Source of the DNA: Euryarchaeota archaeon UBA4
GTDB lineage: Archaea; Thermoplasmatota; Poseidoniia; Poseidoniales; Thalassarchaeaceae
Assembly: GCA_002497985.1 (NCBI GenBank)
Contig: DAFQ01000047.1
Span: 3,504-13,025, forward strand
Reading direction: 5' to 3'
DNA length: 9,522 nt
The position numbers were made by a program, and so were the translations under genes. Of the stretch, positions 1-5,495 are shown piece after piece. Numbering within the stretch: position 1 is the first letter of the stretch; each line of letters opens with the position of its first letter. Below the pieces are notes generated by a model. The model did no database searches. It had not been told where the DNA came from and was given only the letters and a program-made list of their open reading frames with translations.

Positions 1-347
1 GTGTGGCCGTCGACATGAGATAGGTGGGGGAGCCCGCTGTCATCCCTTCGGAGGACTAGTCCCCACCTCTCTAGTTCCGCCAGGGTTCCGACGGCCTTGT
101 CACATATCCTAGCCGCAGAGGACTTGTCAGTCGTGTCACCGCCTGCAGAAATGGTGTCTTCTATGTGAGAAGAAGGGGTTGTTTCGTTTAACGAGGCAGC
201 TATTCCTGAAAGTGGAGCAGCACCTGATCCAGATGCTATGGAGCCTCCATCTATGATTAACGGGCTCGCCCCAGCGTCTGCTGCAGAAATCGCTGCTCGG
301 AGGGCTGCGGGGCCTCTACCAAGTACAATGACGCCCCATGACTCCAT
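1..347 (-). CDS. FAD flavoprotein, succinate dehydrogenase/fumarate reductase/L-aspartate oxidase family (N-terminal part, cut by left edge)
   Basis: Translating the minus strand from the ATG at 347 gives 115 codons without a stop up to the window edge. The product opens with a dinucleotide-binding fold, GVIVLGRGPAALRAA (residues 5-19), then LIIDGG, matching the FAD-binding start of SdhA/FrdA/NadB proteins. Residues about 70-98 (GGDTTDKSSAARICDKAVG followed by LAELERWGL) match the family's block of GSDW..D..AI...C..AP.A..ELE.MGLPF type. The family oxidises succinate, reduces fumarate or oxidises L-aspartate; this fragment cannot separate these. Where SdhA carries the SHT-x-x-AQGG segment with its FAD-linking histidine, this protein has SGSGAAPLSGI with no histidine, which fits non-covalent FAD (as in NadB) or a divergent paralogue. 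The preceding gene ends 68 bp upstream on the same strand. An in-frame GTG at 419, overlapping that gene's TGA as GTGA, is an alternative coupled start, but ATG 347 sits at the normal distance from the FAD motif. The family call is fairly sure, the enzyme is not. Confidence 0.65.
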   Translation of the reverse strand, partial: MESWGVIVLGRGPAALRAAISAADAGASPLIIDGGSIASGSGAAPLSGIAASLNETTPSSHIEDTISAGGDTTDKSSAARICDKAVGTLAELERWGLVLRRDDSGLPHLSHVDGH

Positions 348-415
348 AGTTACCGGAGTTGTCGAGGCGGGGACGTGCCAAGAACGTGACGCTTGAGACC
401 CTAGAACGATGCTGC

Positions 416-1702
416 TCACTCGCCGATTGGAATTGCTATTCTTCTTACTGCCTCGGCGGCATCGGTCATCCTAGCAGCGGCACTCTCTGGATTGACGCCC
501 GAGGAGAGTGTTGTCTGTACAATGATGGATGAGAGGGTCTCTCCAGATTCCCCCTTGAGCGTGACCTGAACGGGATGAGGTCCGTATTGCGAGTCCGACC
601 AAGCCAATCCTATCCAAAGCACGACCGAGCTGTCCAATAGCCGGCCGAGCGAGGACACCCCATCGGGTCCTTGCTCTGATTGTGTTCTTGAAGATGGGGC
701 CTTTATTCTGAGGCTTTGATACGCCGGCTCGCCTTGGGCGGCCAGGATATCAAGTTCCACTGTCGAGTCCCTTCCGGTGTGATTGTGTAGCATGACGAAA
801 AGGTCGCCCTGCCCCTCCGAACACCGAGGAGGGAGGTCTAGGTCTAACCTCCACGGCTCCGCTGTTGTCGTTCTTTCGGCAGCGAGGGACTCCTGCAATC
901 TATCTATCAGGCGGAACATTCCGGGCGCCCATGCTCTCGTATGGGCTAGAAGTGCCCTGAGCGAAGAGATGTTGAATTTTGATTCTGAATCAAAGAGTGA
1001 GTCGGTTGCTGCTACCTTGAATACAGACCTGACCTCTGACTGCAGTCCTTCTCGATCAATGATCCCTCTGTGCTCCAAGTGAATCGCCTGGAGAACGTGT
1101 TCAACTGCAGAAATGGGGGTCTGGGAAGTTCTGACTCTAACTTCCAACGAGTCCAGCCACTCGTCCCACTCGCCTGCTGTCTGTGGATCAAGATGTGCTT
1201 TTAGGAGATCCGTGAGAACTGAATCTAGAGTGCTATCATGGAGTGTGGGTGCGTGTAAGGAAAGTAGAGTGAAGTCATTGGAGCGCATTGGCACGGAGCC
1301 TTCCAGTATCAATGAGTTCAGGACGCAGACTGCACCGCAGAAAACCGCTGCTGCGAGTAGCGATGGCGTTAGGACCTCTCCTGGATTGAAGCTCCAAATG
1401 GCATTCAGAGAGAATGCAGCAAGCATTGCTGAAATGAGTCTGATTCGCTCTCTTACAACCCTGTCTCTGAGTGTATTCAGTATTCTCTCCGACCCAGGGT
1501 AAGACCCCTTGGAAGCGTGACCAAAAACACGGAGGGTGAGCCTGTCTCTAGCGACCATTGACGAGTACCACGAAGCCATGTTTGTCGGGAGGTAGAGTAT
1601 GGAGAGGAGAACAAAGCTGGTTATTGAGAGCTCGATCGAAGAATATCTCCATCCCACGAGGAGGCTCGCTGAAGAAATGGTGGCTATTGCGGACAACATC
1701 AT
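416..1702 (-). CDS. Unrecognised membrane protein with about four N-terminal membrane segments and a large soluble C-terminal region
   Basis: I do not recognise this family. From the ATG at 1702 the product is 428 residues. Hydrophobic segments lie near residues 2-18, 24-40, 87-104 and 112-132, in two pairs separated by a basic, probably cytoplasmic loop (ARDRLTLRVFGHASKG and later RVVRERIRL). The remaining 290 or so residues are soluble: a helical, acidic stretch up to about residue 280, then a segment rich in alternating polar and hydrophobic residues (around GDLFVMLHNHTGRDSTVELD and later PVQVTLKGESGE) that looks like a beta-sandwich. The reading frame stays open upstream to 2041, but that part runs antisense through tRNA-Arg, so the true start is internal. 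ATG 1702 (followed by a second ATG) is my choice. A GTG at 1807 would add 35 residues, rich in Arg and Trp, and is a real alternative. It probably shares a transcript with the flavoprotein gene that follows. No function is offered. Confidence 0.6.
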   Translation of the reverse strand: MMLSAIATISSASLLVGWRYSSIELSITSFVLLSILYLPTNMASWYSSMVARDRLTLRVFGHASKGSYPGSERILNTLRDRVVRERIRLISAMLAAFSLNAIWSFNPGEVLTPSLLAAAVFCGAVCVLNSLILEGSVPMRSNDFTLLSLHAPTLHDSTLDSVLTDLLKAHLDPQTAGEWDEWLDSLEVRVRTSQTPISAVEHVLQAIHLEHRGIIDREGLQSEVRSVFKVAATDSLFDSESKFNISSLRALLAHTRAWAPGMFRLIDRLQESLAAERTTTAEPWRLDLDLPPRCSEGQGDLFVMLHNHTGRDSTVELDILAAQGEPAYQSLRIKAPSSRTQSEQGPDGVSSLGRLLDSSVVLWIGLAWSDSQYGPHPVQVTLKGESGETLSSIIVQTTLSSGVNPESAAARMTDAAEAVRRIAIPIGE

Positions 1703-1962
1703 CCTGATGCTTGGAGTCGGCCAAACGGTCGATGCCCAAATCCAAAATCGCCTGGCAGCGTCCCTTCTTGCGATAACGCGCGATAGTGCCCTGTCATTTG
1801 CCGGCACAAAACCGCTGCCTTCGCCATAGGGAGTGGGTAGGGGGTTTCCGTCATCCACGGCTGTTCGGAGGTGTTTTGGTGCTTGATGGCATCGGATGGC
1901 GGGAGTCGGAATATCGGGTTTGTCAACGCTAGGCTTCTTGGGGAGGAGGCTTTGCGGGAGAC

Positions 1963-2040
1963 GGGCGTGTAGCATAGCCTGGATAATGCACTGGCCTCCT
2001 AAGCCAGGGACCGCGGGTTCGAATCCTGCCGCGCCCGCCA
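1963..2040 (+). tRNA. tRNA-Arg (anticodon CCT), CCA encoded
   Basis: The cloverleaf folds fully. The acceptor stem is GGGCGTG with CGCGCCC (one G-T pair), the D-arm GCAT/ATGC, and the anticodon arm CTGGC-CTCCTAA-GCCAG, giving anticodon CCT, which reads AGG. The T-arm is GCGGG-TTCGAAT-CCTGC, the discriminator base is G, and CCA is encoded. There is no intron. The A box (TAGCATAGCCTGG) and B box (GGTTCGAATCC) have the usual form. The gene converges on the RFC-like gene, whose stop codon starts at the very next base. I found no clear TATA-like box 25-30 bp upstream; that stretch (1930-1950) is GC-rich. Confidence 0.95.
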
Positions 2041-3171
2041 CTAACTAAATGCCAGACCATGTCGCTCTCCTGCGGATGACACACGGTGTAGGAACCTCTC
2101 CAGGGGGACTCTCGGTTGCATCGATCTTCTCAGACTTGTATCGCATTCGGCGAGGGCAGACAAAAGCTCCTCGCGGAGTTTGTCGGAAATTGACAGCCTT
2201 CTTCCAGTCAGAACGTCATGCAGCTGTGAAACTACGTCTTCGGCGTCAAGTCCGTGGTGATTCATCAGGCTGTCGACTTCGGCGATGGCCCCTGCTAGGA
2301 CTCTCTTTTTACGCCCCCCTGAGTTTTCCCACCTCCATTCGACAACTCTCCCTCTCAATGCCAACTCCATCACATGCCTGCCTGCTTGGAGTGTGGTTGA
2401 TTGAACCAGTCTGTGGACAGCGGCCCTATCGCTCTCTAGTCCCCTTAGTCGAAGCATCTCTAATGTGAAAATTGCTTTCCTCAGGTTTCCATCGGATATG
2501 TAAGAAATATCCTCCAATACTCCCTCGTCCGGCTCAAATCCCTCTTTGGCGGATATTTCCTTCATCGCATCTAGTACCTGTTCTCTACTGGTTCCAGGAA
2601 TCCTGATCATGCGGCTTCTTGACCTCAGGGCGTCGATTATCCTAGATGGGGCCCTTGCTACGAGTATGAATCTGGAGGCGTTTCCAACTGTTTCGAGCAT
2701 CCTCCTGAGGTACGCCTGCCTTATTGATCCCAGATGATCCGCGTCTTCTAGGACTATCAATCTGCTAACTGGGAGCGTCCCTTCAGGGAGTTGGGCTTCT
2801 TCTCCTGCAGGCGGGGGGTCGTCGACGCTCGATACCATTCCCCTGTCAAAGGCGTCGAGGCTGAGGCGTCCTGCTAGGGTATCAACCGACCCCCCGGGTC
2901 GGAGGAAGTTTTCGAACGTGGCCATAGCACCTGCCTGGCGTGCGAGGTCTCTGCATTGCAATACGTGTGTGGTGGACTTCCATCCTGGGCCTAGTACCTG
3001 CCTTGCTACGAGTTTCCAGGAGGCGGTCTTGCCAACGCCGGCAGGTCCCGTGATTAGCAGGTGAGGGGGTTCCGCGCTAATGCTCGACGATAGGAGCGCT
3101 TCGCGTGCGGCACTTGGCACAGCTAGATCTTCAAAGGTCCTAGGAGCATGATGCTCTAGCCAGCCCGCCAC
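2041..3171 (-). CDS. rfcS: Replication factor C small-subunit-like clamp-loader AAA+ ATPase
   Basis: RFC small subunits use ATP to open the PCNA sliding clamp and load it onto primed DNA. The 376-residue product begins GWLEHHAPRTFEDL, the counterpart of the WVEKYRPKTLDDI opening of RfcS. It has Walker A GPAGVGKT (42-49), a Walker B region LIVLEDAD (138-145), a sensor-1 region ASRFILVARAPS (165-176), an arginine-finger region RSRSR (183-187) and a GNLRKAIFTLEML block (228-240) like the family's G-(D/N)-(M/L)-R-x-A-I-x-x-L motif. The start must be the GTG at 3171: TAA lies two codons upstream in frame, and the conserved N-terminus begins right after the GTG. Oddities: canonical LDEAD is LEDAD, SRC is SRS, and the stretch between Walker A and B is about 30 residues longer than usual. 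At 376 residues it exceeds the usual 320-330. It is the last gene of a likely guaAa-rpo12-rfc unit. It may be the main RfcS or a specialised second small subunit; membership of the RFC family is secure. Confidence 0.85.
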   Translation of the reverse strand: MAGWLEHHAPRTFEDLAVPSAAREALLSSSISAEPPHLLITGPAGVGKTASWKLVARQVLGPGWKSTTHVLQCRDLARQAGAMATFENFLRPGGSVDTLAGRLSLDAFDRGMVSSVDDPPPAGEEAQLPEGTLPVSRLIVLEDADHLGSIRQAYLRRMLETVGNASRFILVARAPSRIIDALRSRSRMIRIPGTSREQVLDAMKEISAKEGFEPDEGVLEDISYISDGNLRKAIFTLEMLRLRGLESDRAAVHRLVQSTTLQAGRHVMELALRGRVVEWRWENSGGRKKRVLAGAIAEVDSLMNHHGLDAEDVVSQLHDVLTGRRLSISDKLREELLSALAECDTSLRRSMQPRVPLERFLHRVSSAGERHGLAFS

Positions 3172-3187
3172 GGGTTAGCGTCGGGGC

Positions 3188-3209
3188 GGCGGGACTTGAA
3201 CTCCGCGCC
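3188..3209 (-). other. Bulged GC-rich hairpin with a tRNA T-arm-like loop between rpo12 and the RFC gene
   Basis: Directly after the rpo12 stop, on the minus strand, GGCG-(C)-GGA (3209-3202) pairs with TCC-CGCC (3194-3188) in seven base pairs with one bulged C. The seven-base loop GTTCAAG contains TTCAAG. It is followed by CGCCCCGACG, so the whole block resembles the T-arm plus acceptor 3' strand of a tRNA. No matching 5' acceptor strand, D-arm or anticodon arm is visible upstream, where the rpo12 coding sequence lies. It has no following T-tract, so it is not a standard terminator. It could be a tRNA relic, an mRNA processing or stability element, or chance. Confidence 0.45.
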
Positions 3210-3482
3210 TCAAATTGCCTTCAGAGTCTTGTGTGGCCTTCCTTGGCTTCGGGGTTTTGCGAATACCCGATATCCACACTTGTGGCAGGACTTGCCTGTG
3301 GAGCCAGCCTCAATCCATGTTAGATGGCCACATCGTAGGCACTTGTATCGAATCTCAAGGGGATCCATCGTTGATTCGCAGTGTGTGCACTTGGGTGGGT
3401 CCGTGGGTGTCCAGGGCCTCCTGTCTGTGCGGTTGCACTTCCTGCACTTGTGATTCACCGTGTGCTCTGCGTCCTTTGCCAT
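3210..3482 (-). CDS. rpo12: RNA polymerase subunit Rpo12 (RpoP), with an extra N-terminal zinc ribbon
   Basis: Rpo12 (subunit P, homologue of eukaryotic Rpb12) is a small zinc-ribbon subunit of archaeal RNA polymerase that helps to hold the Rpo3/Rpo10/Rpo11 assembly. The second half of this 90-residue product fits it well: YKCLRCGHLTWIE at 47-59, CHKCGYRVFAKPR at 66-78 and the C-terminal HKTLKAI, matching the family's YKC..CG....CP.CG...-(Y/F)-K-x-R......KAI pattern. Unusually, about 40 residues precede it with two more CxxC pairs (Cys13/16 and Cys32/35), making eight cysteines and probably two zinc sites; ordinary Rpo12 is about 45-55 residues. A Met at residue 39 would give a normal-length Rpo12, but the CxxC pairs upstream argue that the longer frame is translated. 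The ATG at 3482 is chosen. An in-frame TTG at 3512 would add ten residues. guaAa lies 43 bp upstream, the RFC gene 38 bp downstream. Confidence 0.75.
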   Translation of the reverse strand: MAKDAEHTVNHKCRKCNRTDRRPWTPTDPPKCTHCESTMDPLEIRYKCLRCGHLTWIEAGSTGKSCHKCGYRVFAKPRSQGRPHKTLKAI

Positions 3483-3525
3483 CAGGGCGGCGACCTGCCT
3501 GCCCTTCTTCAACCTGTCCTATACC

Positions 3526-4119
3526 TCAGAGAGCCCTACGGGCTCGTTCACATATGTCGACGAAGTTCTGGAAAATGTGCCCTCCGAACTCAGAGTCATT
3601 GACTTCTGGGTGGAATTGGAGGCCGAACCTGTCCCCCTCCTCGTTCTGCATCGCCTGAACCAGGCAAGACTCGCTTTGAGCGGTAATAATGAAGCCCTCA
3701 GGAATTCTGGAAACCTCGTCATTGTGGCTCTCCCAGACAACTTGCGTGTCAGGGGTTCCAGCGAAGAGCGGTCCGCCCCCATCGATCAGTTCGATGGAAG
3801 CGGCGCCGAATTCCGGTGCTGGGGCCTCCCTGGCCTCGCCCCCATAGTGGCCTGCCATGAACTGGTGACCGGCACATATCCCCAGTATCGGGATTTGCAT
3901 TCCGAGGTACTCCGCGCAGTTTCCAAGCTCTCCCGTGAGGCCTACCCTAGCCGCTCCTCCTGACAGTATCAGGCCGTCCACGTCCCTCATTTCCGTGAGG
4001 GGCGTGTCATTGGGGAGTATCTTCGTGTCTACACCCATATACCTGAGCATACGCCACTCACGATGAGTCCACTGGCCGCCGTTATCTATGACGTCAATGA
4101 CGAGATTGGAGTCCCCCAT
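3526..4119 (-). CDS. guaAA: GMP synthase glutamine amidotransferase subunit (GuaAa)
   Basis: This is the glutaminase subunit of the two-subunit archaeal GMP synthase. It hydrolyses glutamine and passes ammonia to the separate ATP-pyrophosphatase subunit (GuaAb), which aminates XMP to GMP in the cytoplasm. The 197-residue length is normal for the stand-alone subunit. It shows the class I amidotransferase signature: an N-terminal VIDNGGQWTHREWRMLR segment (10-26), DGLILSGGA (49-57), the nucleophile elbow ILGICAGHQ with Cys82, and the catalytic His170 and Glu172 in GLQFHPEV. ATG 4119 fits the family N-terminus, with a GAGGG stretch a few bases upstream. It is the first gene of the leftward group that continues into rpo12, so GTP supply and RNA polymerase production may share a transcript. 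The partner guaAb gene is not in the window. The identification is secure. Confidence 0.95.
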   Translation of the reverse strand: MGDSNLVIDVIDNGGQWTHREWRMLRYMGVDTKILPNDTPLTEMRDVDGLILSGGAARVGLTGELGNCAEYLGMQIPILGICAGHQFMAGHYGGEAREAPAPEFGAASIELIDGGGPLFAGTPDTQVVWESHNDEVSRIPEGFIITAQSESCLVQAMQNEEGDRFGLQFHPEVNDSEFGGHIFQNFVDICERARRAL

Positions 4120-4160
4120 GAGCCCTCGTTACGCAGGAGGGAGATGAATGATGCCCCCTC

Positions 4161-4178
4161 AAAGATTGAAAAAGAGAA
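4161..4178. promoter_or_regulatory. AT-rich block in the divergent guaAa / tRNA-Asp intergenic region, possible TATA element
   Basis: The 79 bp between the guaAa start and tRNA-Asp are mixed in composition except for this A-rich run (AAAGATTGAAAAAGAGAA on the plus strand). Its centre lies about 25-30 bp before the first base of the tRNA, where an archaeal TATA box is expected. On the other strand it sits about 40-60 bp before the guaAa start, so it could serve either gene. It is not a perfect TATA box; the call rests on position and base composition only. Confidence 0.3.
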
Positions 4179-4198
4179 CCCATGTCGTAGGTCTCCAA

Positions 4199-4274
4199 GC
4201 CCCGATGGTGTAGTGGCCTATCATGCAGCCCTGTCGAGGCTGCGACCCGGGTTCAAATCCCGGTCGGGGCGCCA
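4199..4274 (+). tRNA. tRNA-Asp (anticodon GTC), CCA encoded
   Basis: The cloverleaf is clear. The acceptor stem is GCCCCGA with TCGGGGC, and the D-arm starts GTGTAGTGG. The anticodon arm CAGCC-CTGTCGA-GGCTG gives GTC, reading GAC/GAT, and the T-arm CCGGG-TTCAAAT-CCCGG is perfect. The discriminator is G, as expected for tRNA-Asp, and CCA is encoded. There is no intron. It is transcribed away from guaAa and converges on trm5, whose stop codon lies 5 bp beyond the CCA. Confidence 0.96.
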
Positions 4275-4279
4275 CTGAT

Positions 4280-5494
4280 TTACGGCTCTGGGGAAATCCA
4301 TGCCTCGAATGAACACAGCCTTAGTGTGCTACTGTAATCCCTTTTGATCACAAGCGAGGGTTCAGTATGTCCTTCTAAGGTGGTCGGCAAAGCTTGTCGA
4401 ATCGCCCTGTTCGCCTCCTCTATTGCATTTTCCTCCACTATCACCCTGCCTCTGACCAAAGATGGTGTGGCCCTATCCAATAAAGGAACCAAGGAGGGCA
4501 GGAACTCTATGGTTCGATGTGGTATATTTACCAATAGAACGTCCCACTGCCCGGCTATGGATTGGTCTTCAGGGAGTTTTAACGCATCTGCAAAACCGAC
4601 TATCCTGTCGTCGTAGACGCGTGTGATCGGTGCTGGGTCCTTCGGATACTCCCTCTTGTCCCATCTACGGAGGTTGTCCAATAGCATCTCAATGGCATCG
4701 GGATTTAGGTCGGCTGCCAGCAAGCTTCCAACCAATTCTGGCTCGGTTAGCAGTGTGGACAGTGCGGGCCCCACCCCACAGAACGGATCGCAGACCCTCA
4801 GGGGGCGTCCCAGTTTCTCCCTGAGTTCTATCGCGAGTTTTCTTGTTTCCAGCCTCTCTGCCTGTAGTTTTGTTGAGAAGTAGGCCTTGGTCGGGTCACA
4901 AAGGATGTTCTTTCCCGATTCCCTGACCATTACCCTGGTTTCGATAAGGCGAGGGGGGAAGTCGGAGGTCAGGATGTCTTCGCCGTCTCTACAGCCTATT
5001 GGCTCAATATCCCGAATCCTGAGTTCTCCTTGGACCCCCCTGTCTTTCATTACCAATCGGACGTGTGGGTGAGATTGCATCTTTGCTTTCACTATGGCTT
5101 TGGTGTGCTGGCTCACAGCATCATCGATTCTCAATATCATCATGTCCCCAATGAATTCGTGGTTTGATGGCCATGCATCCCCATGCAGGGCGACTTCTGC
5201 TTCACCGAGGGCATCCGTGAGGTACTTCCACCAGTCGGTGCTGGGCCTATCATCCAGTAGTCCCTCGACGGCTACAACCTCGTAGACAGGGGTTAGCCCA
5301 TCGAGCAATGGGGGCGCTCCTGGACTTATTGGAATCAATCGGTGGTGCCCCTCCTCATCAGACATGACTCTGTACCCAATAGCGAGCCACTGCTCGGCCT
5401 TCATACGCCCAAGGACGGCTTCTACCAGCCCGTTCGGTACTCTGAGGTGTCGCATCACGTTCATGACGGGCAGCGGGGCAGGACGCTTCACCAT
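4280..5494 (-). CDS. trm5: tRNA (guanine(37)-N1)-methyltransferase Trm5
   Basis: Trm5 uses S-adenosylmethionine to make m1G37 next to the anticodon, which prevents +1 frameshifting. The 404-residue product has the Met-10+ family layout: an N-terminal region (about 15-80) that fits the D1 tRNA-elbow domain, the D2 region with FIGDMMILRI (114-123) and GVQGELRIRDIEPIG (153-167), the motif YFSTKLQAER (205-214), then the Rossmann methyltransferase core. In the core, VCDPFCGVGPALS (234-246) is the SAM-binding loop, ADLNPDAIEMLLDNL (261-275) the acidic ribose-binding strand, and VNIPHRTIEFL (322-332) the NLP-type catalytic motif with Asn323. Family members usually have NLP; here it is NIP. ATG 5494 is the longest start; ATGs at 5464 and 5455 would remove 10 or 13 residues without touching a motif. 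Its start codon shares bases with the divergent dphB start. The identification is secure, the start less so. Confidence 0.92.
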   Translation of the reverse strand: MVKRPAPLPVMNVMRHLRVPNGLVEAVLGRMKAEQWLAIGYRVMSDEEGHHRLIPISPGAPPLLDGLTPVYEVVAVEGLLDDRPSTDWWKYLTDALGEAEVALHGDAWPSNHEFIGDMMILRIDDAVSQHTKAIVKAKMQSHPHVRLVMKDRGVQGELRIRDIEPIGCRDGEDILTSDFPPRLIETRVMVRESGKNILCDPTKAYFSTKLQAERLETRKLAIELREKLGRPLRVCDPFCGVGPALSTLLTEPELVGSLLAADLNPDAIEMLLDNLRRWDKREYPKDPAPITRVYDDRIVGFADALKLPEDQSIAGQWDVLLVNIPHRTIEFLPSLVPLLDRATPSLVRGRVIVEENAIEEANRAIRQALPTTLEGHTEPSLVIKRDYSSTLRLCSFEAWISPEP

Positions 5495-5495
5495 G
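5492..5495. promoter_or_regulatory. Overlapping divergent start codons of trm5 and dphB (CATG)
   Basis: The palindrome CATG supplies ATG to both strands: trm5 reads 5494-5492 on minus, dphB reads 5493-5495 on plus. There is therefore no intergenic spacer, and each promoter must lie inside the other gene. The roughly 60 bp on either side are GC-rich, with no TATA-like run that I can see. dphB cannot start later, because its conserved LIGLGPGD motif begins at residue 12 and no ATG, GTG or TTG lies between. trm5 could start at 5464 or 5455, which would leave a 28-37 bp spacer. Confidence 0.7.

Noticed and set aside
1703..2041. Upstream extension of the membrane-protein frame to 2041 (541 residues in total)
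   Set aside because: Its first residues (AGAAGFEPAVPGLGG) are the antisense translation of tRNA-Arg, a common artefact; the real start is internal.
3178..3210. A complete tRNA gene at the rpo12/RFC junction
   Set aside because: Only T-arm- and acceptor-like parts are present; the upstream 50 bases encode the Rpo12 C-terminus and form no D-arm or anticodon arm.
3460..3963. Plus-strand open frame of 167 codons across guaAa
   Set aside because: It lies antisense to a protein with full glutamine-amidotransferase motifs and has no recognisable motif of its own.
4063..4278. Plus-strand open frame of 71 codons ending in tRNA-Asp
   Set aside because: It runs through the tRNA and the start of guaAa; the C-terminal residues are simply translated tRNA.
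5364..5492. Longer dphB start at 5364 (318 residues)
   Set aside because: The extra 43 residues lie antisense inside trm5 and do not resemble the DphB N-terminus, which normally begins a few residues before the LIGLG motif.
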